A DNA stretch of 44,145 nucleotides. Origin: an uncultured Pelagibacteraceae bacterium. GTDB lineage: Bacteria > Pseudomonadota > Alphaproteobacteria > Pelagibacterales > Pelagibacteraceae. The translations under genes and the position numbers were made by a program. Shown here one piece after another: positions 9,203 through 17,403 of this stretch (the stretch's first letter is position 1; the number at the start of each line of letters is the position of its first letter). The notes below the pieces were generated by a model. The model made no database searches and had not been told where the DNA came from. It saw only the letters and a program-made list of their open reading frames with translations. The stretch spans positions 1 through 44,145 of the forward strand of contig CACGZX010000001.1 in assembly GCA_902577625.1 (NCBI GenBank). Reading direction: 5' to 3'.

Positions 9203-9501
9203 TGGAATTAAAAGATAAAGTTATTGCAGAAATTAAAAAGATTTATGACCCAGAAATACCAGTTAATATTTATGAACTTGGTTTAATTTACGATATAAAT
9301 GTTGATAAAGATAATAATGTAAAAATAGACATGACTTTAACTTCTCCAAATTGTCCAGTTGCTGAAAGTTTACCAAATGAAGTAAAAAATAGTGTTAAAG
9401 AAATAAAAGAAGTTAAAGATGTTGATTTAAACTTAGTTTGGGAACCACCATGGGATAAATCAATGATGACAGAGTCTGCGAAACTAGAATTAAATTTATG
9501 A
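9202..9501 (+). CDS. sufT: SufT / MIP18-family (DUF59) Fe-S maturation protein
   Basis: Small 99-residue DUF59 domain protein. The N-terminal YDPEIPVNIYELGLIYDI, the TSPNCPVAESLP segment with the conserved Cys, and the C-terminal VWEPPWDKSMMTESAKLEL are family hallmarks. Family members act late in Fe-S protein maturation. It shares one base with sufU and overlaps sufA by four bases, so it is translated as part of the operon. Confidence 0.92.
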   Translation: MELKDKVIAEIKKIYDPEIPVNIYELGLIYDINVDKDNNVKIDMTLTSPNCPVAESLPNEVKNSVKEIKEVKDVDLNLVWEPPWDKSMMTESAKLELNL

Positions 9502-9833
9502 TGAAGCAAGTAATTACACTAAGCGATAAAGCTGCTCAAAAGATAAAAGAAATTATGTCAAAAGCGGAAAGCAGCGCTGTTGGGGTAAGGGTGGGCGTTA
9601 AGTCTGGTGGTTGTGCAGGTATGTCTTATATAATGGAATATACAAAGGAAATTAATCCAAATGATGAAATAATTGAAGAAAAAGGGGTAAAACTTTTTGT
9701 AGATCCGGGTGCAATTATGTATCTTTTAGGCACCGAAATGGACTACAAAAAAGAGGAATTTTCCTCATCTTTTGTCTTTAAAAACCCTAACGAAACTGAA
9801 AGATGTGGATGTGGAGAATCATTTAAGATATAA
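9498..9833 (+). CDS. sufA: A-type Fe-S carrier (SufA/ErpA/HesB family)
   Basis: HesB/IscA-fold carrier that delivers Fe-S clusters to target enzymes. Three cysteine ligands are visible: one in GGCAGMSY (about residue 36) and two in the C-terminal ERCGCGESF. The length of 111 fits. It overlaps sufT by four bases and is the last recognised suf gene. Which A-type subclass it belongs to cannot be decided from the sequence alone; the symbol follows its operon position. Confidence 0.92.
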   Translation: MMKQVITLSDKAAQKIKEIMSKAESSAVGVRVGVKSGGCAGMSYIMEYTKEINPNDEIIEEKGVKLFVDPGAIMYLLGTEMDYKKEEFSSSFVFKNPNETERCGCGESFKI

Positions 9834-9842
9834 TAGTTGTTA

Positions 9843-10031
9843 ATGAGAGATACTAAACATTTAGAAAAACATGCTAACAAATTAGCGGAAAGCAAAAAAG
9901 AAAAAGAACTATTCAGAACTCAGCGTAAAGCAGTAGAAGCGGGTGCTCATGGTACGCTGGAATACACTATAAAAGAGGGTGTAAATAAAAATAAAATTGC
10001 TGACGATAAAATATTAAAAAGTAAAAAATAA
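9843..10031 (+). CDS. Small basic protein of unknown function at the end of the suf operon
   Basis: A 62-residue Lys/Glu-rich protein beginning MRDTKHLEKHANKLAESKK. The ATG at 9843 is preferred over the in-frame TTG at 9837. No signal peptide, membrane segment or cysteine is present; much of it should be helical with alternating charge. It follows sufA by nine bases and ends two bases before the convergent glnA stop, so it is probably co-transcribed with suf. The tight fit between two genes and the coding-like composition support it as real. I do not recognise the family. Confidence 0.6.
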   Translation: MRDTKHLEKHANKLAESKKEKELFRTQRKAVEAGAHGTLEYTIKEGVNKNKIADDKILKSKK

Positions 10032-10033
10032 TT

Positions 10034-11440
10034 TTAAGAGCTGTAGTACATTTCAAACTCCATAGGGTGTGGAGTATGTTCAAGGTTATAAATTTCTTCA
10101 AATTTTAATGCAATAAATGCATCAATTTGGTCATCAGTAAATACACCACCTTGTTTTAAAAAACCTCTATCTCTATCTAAACTTTCCATAGCTTCTCTTA
10201 GCGATCCACAAACAGTTGGAATATTTTTTACTTTATCTTCTGGTAATGCATATAAATCTTCATCAAGAGGTTTACCTGGACTAATTTTATTTTTAATACC
10301 ATCTAATCCTGCCATTAACATTGCTGAAAAAGTTAAATAAGGGTTTCCTGCAGCATCAGGAAATCTAATTTCACATCTTGCACCCTTTTTACTTAATGTA
10401 ATTGGAATCCTACATGAAGCAGATCTGTTTCTTGCTGAGTAAGCTAATAAAACCGGAGCTTCGAAGCCTGGAATTAATCTTTTGTAACTATTTGTTGTAG
10501 CATTTGAAAAAGCATTAATAGCTTTAGCGTGTTTTAATATACCTCCGATATAATGAAGTGCAGTTTCTGATAAACCTGCATATTTGTTTCCAGAAAATAT
10601 TGGATTTTTCCCTTTCCAAATTGATTGGTGTGTATGCATTCCTGAACCATTATCACCTTTTACAGGTTTAGGCATAAAGGTTGCAGTTTTTCCAAAAGAG
10701 TGAGAAACCATTTGAACTACATATTTATATAACTGAACGTTATCTGCTTGTGTTACTAAAGTATTATATAACATTCCAAGTTCATGTTGACTTGGAGCCA
10801 CTTCGTGATGGTGCTTTTCAACTGTAATACCAACTTCTCTTAAACCTTTTAAATACTCACCTCTCATGTCTTGAGCACTGTCAACTGGTGGTACTGGAAA
10901 ATATCCACCTTTTACTCCAGGTCTATGCCCCATGTTTCCATTTTCATAATTTTTACCAGAATTGTAAGGACCTTCTGAACTATCAATCTTAAATCCTATT
11001 TCATTCATTTCATTTTTTATTTTTACATCATCAAAGACAAAAAATTCTGGCTCAGGACCAAAATAAGCTTTATCACCAACGCCAGATTTTTTTAAATATG
11101 CTTCAGCTTTTTTAGCTATTCCTCTTGGATCTCTTTCATAAGGAGTTTTTTTGACTGCATCTAAGATATCGCAGAAAATAATAAGAGTATTATGTGAAGT
11201 ATAAGGATCAATTACTTGTCTACTTAAATCAGGTTTTAAAATCATGTCTGACTCATTTATAGCCTTCCAACCAGCTATTGATGATCCATCAAAAAATACA
11301 CCATCGTTAAGCATATCGTCATCAACAATTGTTGAGTCCATGGTTAAATGTTGTAATTTACCTCTAGGATCAGTGAATCTTAAGTCGACAAATTCAATCT
11401 CTTTGTCTTTCATTAATTTTAGTACTTTGTTTGAACTCAT
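10034..11440 (-). CDS. glnA: Glutamine synthetase, type I
   Basis: Dodecameric cytoplasmic enzyme that makes glutamine from glutamate, ammonia and ATP, the main ammonium assimilation step. At 468 residues it is a standard GSI. Family blocks are FVDLRFTDPRGKLQH, FDGSSIAGW, FGPEPEFFVFD, the metal/substrate region VEKHHHEVAPSQHELG, NGSGMHTHQS and NRSASCRIP. The tyrosine in DLYALPEDKVKNIP aligns with the adenylylated Tyr of the E. coli enzyme, so control by a GlnE-type adenylyltransferase is possible. It stands alone on the minus strand, with an inverted repeat in its leader. Confidence 0.97.
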   Translation of the reverse strand: MSSNKVLKLMKDKEIEFVDLRFTDPRGKLQHLTMDSTIVDDDMLNDGVFFDGSSIAGWKAINESDMILKPDLSRQVIDPYTSHNTLIIFCDILDAVKKTPYERDPRGIAKKAEAYLKKSGVGDKAYFGPEPEFFVFDDVKIKNEMNEIGFKIDSSEGPYNSGKNYENGNMGHRPGVKGGYFPVPPVDSAQDMRGEYLKGLREVGITVEKHHHEVAPSQHELGMLYNTLVTQADNVQLYKYVVQMVSHSFGKTATFMPKPVKGDNGSGMHTHQSIWKGKNPIFSGNKYAGLSETALHYIGGILKHAKAINAFSNATTNSYKRLIPGFEAPVLLAYSARNRSASCRIPITLSKKGARCEIRFPDAAGNPYLTFSAMLMAGLDGIKNKISPGKPLDEDLYALPEDKVKNIPTVCGSLREAMESLDRDRGFLKQGGVFTDDQIDAFIALKFEEIYNLEHTPHPMEFEMYYSS

Positions 11441-11460
11441 AATTTCTTTAATTAATATGA

Positions 11461-11489
11461 TCTTATTATCAAAAAATGCGATAATAAGA
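11461..11489 (-). promoter_or_regulatory. Perfect 10-bp inverted repeat in the glnA leader
   Basis: The arms 11461-11470 (TCTTATTATC on plus) and 11480-11489 (GATAATAAGA) are perfect complements around a nine-base centre, and lie about 20-50 bases upstream of the glnA ATG. It could be an RNA hairpin near the translation start or a dimeric protein operator. There is no T-tract after it in the glnA direction, so it is not a typical terminator. Function is unknown. Confidence 0.5.
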
Positions 11490-11587
11490 AGATAATATAA
11501 TAAGATATCACCTATGCATTTCTTACATGGATAAATGGTTATTAATATGAAATTATCAATTCACAAATTGTTACAATTATTAGTTGA

Positions 11588-12070
11588 ATGGAAGATTTAT
11601 TAAATAAAGAATCGGTAAAGAGGGTATTAAAGGTTTTGAATGATTTTGATCAATCAATAAAAGTCCAAAACTTAGATACAACAGCTAGAACAGCAAAAGA
11701 TGCTGCAGAAAGTTTAAAAACTGAAATTGGCTCTATCGTAAAAAGCTTATTACTTAGAAGACAAAGCTCATTCTTGTTATGTTTAGTTGCGGGTGATAAG
11801 AGGTGTTCCTTAAATAAAATAAAAAAATTGCTAAATGAAAAAGATGTAAGTATGGCTAACGCTGATCAAGTAAAAGAAATAACAGGCTTTACAATTGGAG
11901 GAGTTTCTCCAGTTGGTCATTTAAATAAAGTTGATATTTTTATAGACGATTCATTATCAAGATTTACAAATTTATTTGCGGCCGCAGGCCATCCTTATAG
12001 TATTTTCAAAATTAATTTTGATAATCTTTGTAAAATTACAAAAGGATCAGTCAAAGATATATCTGAATGA
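11588..12070 (+). CDS. YbaK/ProX-type aminoacyl-tRNA deacylase
   Basis: Trans-editing domain protein of 160 residues that removes wrongly attached amino acids from tRNA (Cys-tRNA-Pro in the YbaK subgroup). Visible family features are the KSLLLR lysine region, LVAGDKRCSLNKIKKLL, and the GGVSPVGH glycine loop followed by IDDSL. The stop overlaps the start of the EamA gene by four bases, suggesting co-translation. Divergent from glnA, it shares the 147-base upstream region. The exact mis-charged substrate cannot be read from the sequence. Confidence 0.88.
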   Translation: MEDLLNKESVKRVLKVLNDFDQSIKVQNLDTTARTAKDAAESLKTEIGSIVKSLLLRRQSSFLLCLVAGDKRCSLNKIKKLLNEKDVSMANADQVKEITGFTIGGVSPVGHLNKVDIFIDDSLSRFTNLFAAAGHPYSIFKINFDNLCKITKGSVKDISE

Positions 12071-12960
12071 GAAATCCAAAACCCCTAGATTATTTACTTC
12101 TAGGAACCTTATCTTTGATTTGGGCATCTGCATTTTTTAATATTAAAATTGCAACATATTCTTTTGGACCTGTAACAATCGCATTTTTTAGAATTTTTCT
12201 TGGTGCAATACCAGTTGTACTTTTATGTTTAGCAAAAAGAATAAAGATTGAAGCATTTTCAAAAGACTGGCTGTGGTTTGCATCGATTGGATTCATAAAT
12301 CTAGTAATACCATTTTTTTTAATCGCTTATGGTGTTCAAAAAGTACAAAGTAATCTTGCAGCAATTCTTATGGCTACTACTCCTTTAAGTGCAACTATAC
12401 TTGCTCATTTTTTTACTGAAAATGAAAAATTTAATTGGTTTAAGAGTGTTGGAATATTAATTGGATTTTCAGGAATAGTTTTTTTATTTTCAGACAAGTT
12501 ATTAATTAATCCAGAAAATATACTTTATGCACTCTCAATTTTATTGGGTTCTACATGTTATGTTATTGGGGGGATTTTAACTTTAAAAATAAGTAAAAAG
12601 AAAAATGAAAATGTTACAGCATCAATATTAATTTGGGGATCAATAATTGTATTTCCGATCTCAATGTATTTTGAACAACCTTGGAATCTATCTCCAAGCG
12701 TAGATTCAATGATTGCATTATTGTACCTTGGAGTTTTCCCTACTGGAGTTGCATGGTTATTAAGATTTAATATTTTAAAAAATAATGGTTTAGTTTTCCA
12801 ATCTCAAGTTGCTTATTTAATTCCAATATTTGGAGTTATTCTTGGATATATATTTTTAAATGAACTTATAACTTCAAAAGTTATTGTTTCACTACTGTTA
12901 GTTATTTTAGGAATTTATTTAGTTAAAACATCAAATAAAATAAAAGTTACTTCAGTTTAG
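12067..12960 (+). CDS. EamA/DMT-superfamily transporter
   Basis: Integral inner-membrane protein of 297 residues with about ten hydrophobic segments in two EamA repeats (starting near residues 10 and 155). The N-terminal GTLSLIWASAFFNIKIA and C-terminal SQVAYLIPIFGVILGYIFLNE are typical. Family members export small metabolites such as amino acids; the substrate is unknown. Its start overlaps the YbaK-type gene, and its stop overlaps by 14 bases the convergent homocysteine methyltransferase homologue. Confidence 0.9.
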   Translation: MRNPKPLDYLLLGTLSLIWASAFFNIKIATYSFGPVTIAFFRIFLGAIPVVLLCLAKRIKIEAFSKDWLWFASIGFINLVIPFFLIAYGVQKVQSNLAAILMATTPLSATILAHFFTENEKFNWFKSVGILIGFSGIVFLFSDKLLINPENILYALSILLGSTCYVIGGILTLKISKKKNENVTASILIWGSIIVFPISMYFEQPWNLSPSVDSMIALLYLGVFPTGVAWLLRFNILKNNGLVFQSQVAYLIPIFGVILGYIFLNELITSKVIVSLLLVILGIYLVKTSNKIKVTSV

Positions 12961-13861
12961 ATAATTCTTTAATATGAGATGAATCAGTCTCACAACAACC
13001 TCCTAAAATTGTTGCACCTTTTTTGCTAATTTTTTTTGCGAATTGACAGAAAACTTTACCCGTAATTTCTCTTTTTCCTAAAGTAATATTTGGATTTTTT
13101 CCAATCTCATTGTATCCAGCTGTATTAAATCTGTGCACAGGCAAGGGTTCTTCCACAGCCCATAAATTTGCTTTAAAACCAAATGGTATATCTAAGCTTT
13201 TTAATTCATCCACCGTTTGTTCTATTATTTCTAATGATACGCATGCAGAAACTACTCCTAACCATTTAGTATTTTTATATTTTTTTACTATTTCTGTAAT
13301 TGTTTCACCAGATGGAAGCATACCATTTTTTTTTAAATGTAAGCCAACTAGAACTGGTTTATTTAATTTATCAATAACATTTAATGCTACCTCCACTTCT
13401 CTTCCGCTAGAAATTACATCTAAATAAAAAAAATCAATATAAGGATTAATTATACTGGCTTGATCAAAAAAATCTTTTTCAATTATATTTTGATCTCTTT
13501 TATCAGCCTGATATGTATCGTTTTGAGCAGGAAGACTGCCTGCGATTAAAATATTTTTTTTTGATAATTCTCTTGCTTTTATAGCAAGCTCACAAGCTTT
13601 TTGGTTTGCAAATTGAAAAAGGTCCCCAACTTGATTTTGAACCATTCTTACTCTTCTTGTAGTAAAAGTATTTGTTAATATTACATCGGCTCCTGCTCTA
13701 ATAGAAGATAGATGAGTATCAACTACTAAGCTATTAAACTTCTCATCTATTAATGAAGTAGCCGACCAAAGAGTTCCTTTGGTTATAAGTCCTCTTGCAA
13801 GTAATTCTTGACCCATACCAGCGTCTAAAATTCTAGTTTTTTTAAAGAAACTTAAATCCAT
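12947..13861 (-). CDS. Homocysteine S-methyltransferase family protein
   Basis: A 304-residue single-domain TIM barrel of the Zn-dependent methyltransferase family (Pfam S-methyl_trans). It begins with RILDAGMGQELLARG and LTNTFTTRR, and the zinc cysteines are in VSACVS (about residue 208) and the terminal GGCCETD. Family members methylate homocysteine using S-methylmethionine, betaine or similar donors. There is no cobalamin domain, so it is not full MetH. Its start lies two bases downstream of the TauE-family gene stop on the same strand, so the two may be one unit. The methyl donor is not inferable. Confidence 0.87.
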   Translation of the reverse strand: MDLSFFKKTRILDAGMGQELLARGLITKGTLWSATSLIDEKFNSLVVDTHLSSIRAGADVILTNTFTTRRVRMVQNQVGDLFQFANQKACELAIKARELSKKNILIAGSLPAQNDTYQADKRDQNIIEKDFFDQASIINPYIDFFYLDVISSGREVEVALNVIDKLNKPVLVGLHLKKNGMLPSGETITEIVKKYKNTKWLGVVSACVSLEIIEQTVDELKSLDIPFGFKANLWAVEEPLPVHRFNTAGYNEIGKNPNITLGKREITGKVFCQFAKKISKKGATILGGCCETDSSHIKELSKLK

Positions 13862-13862
13862 A

Positions 13863-14609
13863 TTATAAAAATAATTTAATACCTATCCTAATAGCAACAA
13901 ATAATACCAGGACGGATGTTATTAACGCAAGAAATCTTGTTGGAAATATTTTTAAATTTAAATAATTTCCAATATGACCACCAATAATAACAACTAAAAA
14001 TAAATACCAATAATTTGATATATCATTTAAAACTATATTTTTAGTTAATTGACCAATAACACCAGATATAGAGTTGATAAAAATAAACAAAGATGCTGCA
14101 GTAACAATGTGTTTAGGTTTAGCTGCTTTAATCAAAAAAAGGATAGGGCTTAAAAATATTCCTCCACCAACACCAACCACACCAGAGACAAAACCTAATA
14201 TTGCCCCAATTAAGATTGAGATAAAAATTGGAACATTTCTATAAGTTGTTTCATTATCATCATAAGATTTAAAATTTATAAAAAGTAGAGTTCCAGCAAG
14301 CATCAAAACTATAAATAAAAAAATTTCGAACAGGTTTTTATCTATTTGTAAAGAGCCCCCAAAAAATGCCAAAGGTATTGATCCTATTAGATATGGTAAT
14401 AATAATTTTAAATTAAGATTTCCTGCTTTTATATAATTAAAGCTATTACCTGAAACAACAAATATATTACATATCAAAGCTATTACTGGAAAAATATGGT
14501 AGGGCAAACCCCATATTAGGAGCAGCGCTAGATAAGTTGACCCACCACCAAAACCAACACTGGCATATAATATAGCAGTTACAAAAAATAAAATTGATAA
14601 TATAATCAT
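13863..14609 (-). CDS. TauE/SafE-family sulfite/anion exporter
   Basis: Hydrophobic 248-residue membrane protein with about eight transmembrane segments. The two repeat signatures of the family are visible: ASVGFGGGSTYLALLLIWGL near the N-terminus and SGVVGVGGGIFLSPILFL near residue 145. Family members move sulfite, sulfoacetate or related organosulfur anions. It lies directly upstream of, and on the same strand as, the methyltransferase homologue, which hints at a shared sulfur role (inference). It is divergent from moaB with only nine bases between start codons, so promoters must overlap or lie inside the genes. Confidence 0.88.
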   Translation of the reverse strand: MIILSILFFVTAILYASVGFGGGSTYLALLLIWGLPYHIFPVIALICNIFVVSGNSFNYIKAGNLNLKLLLPYLIGSIPLAFFGGSLQIDKNLFEIFLFIVLMLAGTLLFINFKSYDDNETTYRNVPIFISILIGAILGFVSGVVGVGGGIFLSPILFLIKAAKPKHIVTAASLFIFINSISGVIGQLTKNIVLNDISNYWYLFLVVIIGGHIGNYLNLKIFPTRFLALITSVLVLFVAIRIGIKLFL

Positions 14610-14618
14610 TTAAATTTT

Positions 14619-15119
14619 ATGAATGTAAATATAGCATTATTAACAGTTACCGATACAAGAACTTTAAAAACCGATAAGTCAGGAAATATTTTAGTAGATA
14701 AAATAAGTAAGGCTAATCATAATTTAGTAGATAGGAAAATTTGTAAAGATAGCAAAAAAGCAATTAAAAAAATATTAAAAGACTGGACCAAGAAAAAAAA
14801 GATTGATGTAATAATAACAACAGGTGGTACTGGATTAACTGGAAGAGATATTACACCTGAGGCATTAGATGAAATAGCAGATAAACACATACCAGGATTT
14901 GGTGAGATATTTAGAACAATAAGTTTAAAAACTGTTGGAACTTCTTCTATTCAATCAAGAGCTTGTGCAATATTAGCTAATGGCAAATATATATTTGCAT
15001 TACCTGGATCTTCTGGGGGAGTAACTGATGCGTGGGATGAAATTTTGGTACATCAGTTAGACATTAATCATAAACCTTGTAATTTTGTAGAATTATTCCC
15101 AAGACTTAAAGAAAAATAA
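14619..15119 (+). CDS. moaB: Molybdenum cofactor biosynthesis protein MoaB
   Basis: MogA/MoaB-family protein of 166 residues that adenylylates molybdopterin before metal insertion. The N-terminal ALLTVTDTR, the MPT-binding TTGGTGLTGRDITPEA and the LPGSSGGVTDAWDEI motif are all present. It is the first of several molybdenum cofactor genes scattered through 14.6-29.3 kb (moaE, moaD, moaC, mocA, moaA). moeA and a molybdate transporter are not in the window. It is convergent with an EamA gene four bases away. Confidence 0.93.
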   Translation: MNVNIALLTVTDTRTLKTDKSGNILVDKISKANHNLVDRKICKDSKKAIKKILKDWTKKKKIDVIITTGGTGLTGRDITPEALDEIADKHIPGFGEIFRTISLKTVGTSSIQSRACAILANGKYIFALPGSSGGVTDAWDEILVHQLDINHKPCNFVELFPRLKEK

Positions 15120-15123
15120 AATT

Positions 15124-15981
15124 TTAATTTTTTTCTCTTGTTGCAATATAAACCCCAAAGGTTGCAATTAAAAATCCAAATATATCAATTAAATTCAAAT
15201 TTTCTCCTAAAAAAACAAAAGCCATAATAGCTGAAGTAGGAGGTATTAGAAAAAATACAGAAACAGTTTTGCTTGCTGAGTTTTTTTTTATTAAATACAT
15301 TAAAATAGTAAACGCTCCAAAAGAAACCAAAAATATTTGATGGCTTATTGCGATTACAAAAGTTTTTGAAAAATTTATAAATGGTTTTTGGATAAAAAAA
15401 ATAATTACAAATAAATGAAATAAAAAACCTCCCAGGGCCTGATACATATTACTAACCGATAAAGGCAAATTATTACTGATCTTTTTTTGCCACAGTGTTG
15501 CAGAGGTAACCGCAACTAAAGAAATAATTACAGCAACAACTCCAAAAGTTGGTAATGATTTTCCTATGTCAAAACCAATAACTAAAGCTGCACCAATAAA
15601 TCCTAATAAAACTCCCAGCCATTTGTTCAATGTCACTTTTTCATTTAAAACAGGACCAGCTAAAGCATTTGTTAGCACAGGTTGAAGCGTTACTATTAAA
15701 GCTGCAATTCCAGTTGGAAGACCAATAGAAATTGAATAAAAAACACCACCAAGATAAAAACCATGAAACAATACTCCTGTAGAAATTGATGGTAAAATAT
15801 TTTTTGAATGAACTAAAATTTTATTCTTTGAAAATAATGAAAAACAATAAAATCCTATAGCAACTATTAAAAATCTAAAACTTAAAGCTGCGAAGGGATC
15901 ACTGTAATCAACTATAGGTTTTGTTGTTATAAAAGCTGAAGACCAAAGTAAAATAAATATTAAAGGAAGAAATTTTATCAC
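15124..15981 (-). CDS. EamA/DMT-superfamily transporter
   Basis: A 285-residue ten-segment membrane protein. The N-terminus FILLWSSAFITTKPIVDYSDP and the second-repeat end FFLIPPTSAIMAFVFLGENL are characteristic of the family. Substrate unknown; such proteins usually export metabolites. It lies on the minus strand just downstream of the DUF1244 gene (12 bases) and converges on moaB. It is only distantly similar to the EamA proteins at 12067 and 35903. Confidence 0.9.
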   Translation of the reverse strand: MIKFLPLIFILLWSSAFITTKPIVDYSDPFAALSFRFLIVAIGFYCFSLFSKNKILVHSKNILPSISTGVLFHGFYLGGVFYSISIGLPTGIAALIVTLQPVLTNALAGPVLNEKVTLNKWLGVLLGFIGAALVIGFDIGKSLPTFGVVAVIISLVAVTSATLWQKKISNNLPLSVSNMYQALGGFLFHLFVIIFFIQKPFINFSKTFVIAISHQIFLVSFGAFTILMYLIKKNSASKTVSVFFLIPPTSAIMAFVFLGENLNLIDIFGFLIATFGVYIATREKN

Positions 15982-15992
15982 TAATTAAGAAA

Positions 15993-16238
15993 TTACTTTT
16001 GATATTTTTCTTTCCATTCAGAATAAGGCATACCATATACATGTTCTCTTGCATCAGGATCTGATATTGAAATACCTTTTTTTTCTGCTTCTTCTCTATA
16101 CCATTTTGATAAGCAATTTCTGCAAAATCCAGCCAAATTCATTAAATCTAAATTTTGCACATCTTTTCTTTCTCTAAGATGTTTAATTAATCTTTCGAAT
16201 GCTGCTGATTGTAATTCCTTTTTTGTATTATCATCCAT
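15993..16238 (-). CDS. DUF1244 family protein
   Basis: An 81-residue soluble protein whose sequence matches the DUF1244 pattern: ERLIKHLRERKDVQNLDLMN, LAGFCRNCLSKWYREEAE with two cysteines three apart, and ending HVYGMPYSEWKEKYQ. The family is widespread in alphaproteobacteria and has no established function; the Cys pair could bind metal or be redox-active (inference). It is divergent from coxG with 30 bases between starts. Confidence 0.88.
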   Translation of the reverse strand: MDDNTKKELQSAAFERLIKHLRERKDVQNLDLMNLAGFCRNCLSKWYREEAEKKGISISDPDAREHVYGMPYSEWKEKYQK

Positions 16239-16268
16239 AATTATTTGTGTTAAAGTTTTATTGTATTA

Positions 16269-16841
16269 ATGAAACTTTCTGGATCATATCAAATAAACTT
16301 AGAAAAACAAAAAGTTTGGGAAGCATTAAACGATCCTAAAATTTTACAAAAAACAATACCAGGATGTGAAGAATTTATAAAAAAATCCGAAACAGAATTT
16401 ACCGCAACGGCAACTAACAAAATTGGACCATTTAATGCTAGTTTTACTGGAGATATTGAGCTTACGGATTTAAATCCTCCCCATAGTTATAAAATTACTG
16501 GTTCAGGAAACTCACCAGTAGGTTTTGCAAATGGAGAAGCCACAGTTAGCTTAGAGGATGAAGATAATGGCACTAAACTTACTTATACAGTTGAAGCTAA
16601 TGTTGGAGGAAAAATTGCTCAGATTGGCTCTCGTTTAATTGATATGACTGCAAAAAAAATGGCTGATATTTTTTTTGGAAAATTTTCTGAATTAGTTTCA
16701 AATGACCAGGGTGATAAAAAAACTATAAAGGAAAGTGTTGAAAAAATTGAAGTACCTACTGAAAAAAAATCACAAAACAAAACACTAATTTATATATCTA
16801 TTGTATTATTCGCAGCTATAGTGATTTATTTAATTAGTTGA
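16269..16841 (+). CDS. coxG: CoxG-like SRPBCC protein with C-terminal membrane anchor
   Basis: The protein has a START/SRPBCC-type domain (residues 1-150) resembling CoxG: MKLSGSYQINLEKQKVWEALND and LQKTIPGCEEF at the N-terminus, followed by GSRLIDMTAKKMADIFF. A charged linker leads to one hydrophobic helix at the C-terminus (TLIYISIVLFAAIVIYLIS), which would anchor it to the inner membrane. In Oligotropha (Afipia) CoxG is associated with membrane recruitment of CO dehydrogenase. Here it sits 92 bases upstream of coxS-coxL-coxM on the same strand, supporting that role for the downstream enzyme. Confidence 0.88.
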   Translation: MKLSGSYQINLEKQKVWEALNDPKILQKTIPGCEEFIKKSETEFTATATNKIGPFNASFTGDIELTDLNPPHSYKITGSGNSPVGFANGEATVSLEDEDNGTKLTYTVEANVGGKIAQIGSRLIDMTAKKMADIFFGKFSELVSNDQGDKKTIKESVEKIEVPTEKKSQNKTLIYISIVLFAAIVIYLIS

Positions 16842-16933
16842 ATCGCGTAATACTAGAATCTTTATATTTTTTAAAGTTGAGTGTGACATTATTGTATGTT
16901 TAACTTAAGACAATTAATAAGGAGCAGAGCCTT

Positions 16934-17395
16934 ATGAAAAAAATTGCAATAGAAGTTAACGGTAAGAAAGTTTCAAAAGAAATACAAGATCACACAACAT
17001 TATCAGGTTTACTAAGAGATATTTTGAATTTAACAGGAACTCATATTGGTTGTGATACAAGCCAATGTGGTGCGTGCGTAGTTCATGTTGATGGAAAATC
17101 AATAAAAAGCTGTACAGCATTAGCAGCAGACCTTGATGGTTCAAAAGTTACAACAATTGAAGGTTTAGCTTCAAATGGAAAATTACATCCAATGCAAGAA
17201 GCATTTAAAAAAATGCACGGATTGCAGTGTGGATTTTGTACACCTGGCATGGTCATGAGTGCGGTTGATCTTTTAAAAAATAAAAAAAATCCAAGCGATC
17301 AAGAAATAAGAGATTGGTTGGAAGGTAATATCTGTAGATGTACAGGATACCATAATATAGTTGCAGCTGTTAAAGAAGCTGCTTCAAAAATGTAG
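16934..17395 (+). CDS. coxS: CO dehydrogenase-type molybdenum hydroxylase, small [2Fe-2S] subunit
   Basis: Iron-sulfur subunit (153 residues) carrying electrons between the molybdenum site and FAD. The N-terminal plant-type [2Fe-2S] domain has [10 protein letters not shown] and a later SC; the C-terminal domain has CGFCTPGM and [10 protein letters not shown] good ribosome site (AAGGAG, 16919-16924) precedes the ATG by about nine bases. coxL follows after eight bases. The S-L-M gene order is that of form II enzymes. Confidence 0.94.
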   Translation: MKKIAIEVNGKKVSKEIQDHTTLSGLLRDILNLTGTHIGCDTSQCGACVVHVDGKSIKSCTALAADLDGSKVTTIEGLASNGKLHPMQEAFKKMHGLQCGFCTPGMVMSAVDLLKNKKNPSDQEIRDWLEGNICRCTGYHNIVAAVKEAASKM

Positions 17396-17403
17396 GAGTT
17401 AAA

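Noticed and set aside
11244..11495. 83-codon plus-strand ORF antisense to the start of glnA
   Set aside because: It mirrors the conserved glnA frame and is explained by it; no family features.
16877..16904. Possible promoter (TTGAGT with TTTAAC) before coxS
   Set aside because: The boxes are weak and the -10 poor; similar matches are frequent here. Only the ribosome site is convincing.
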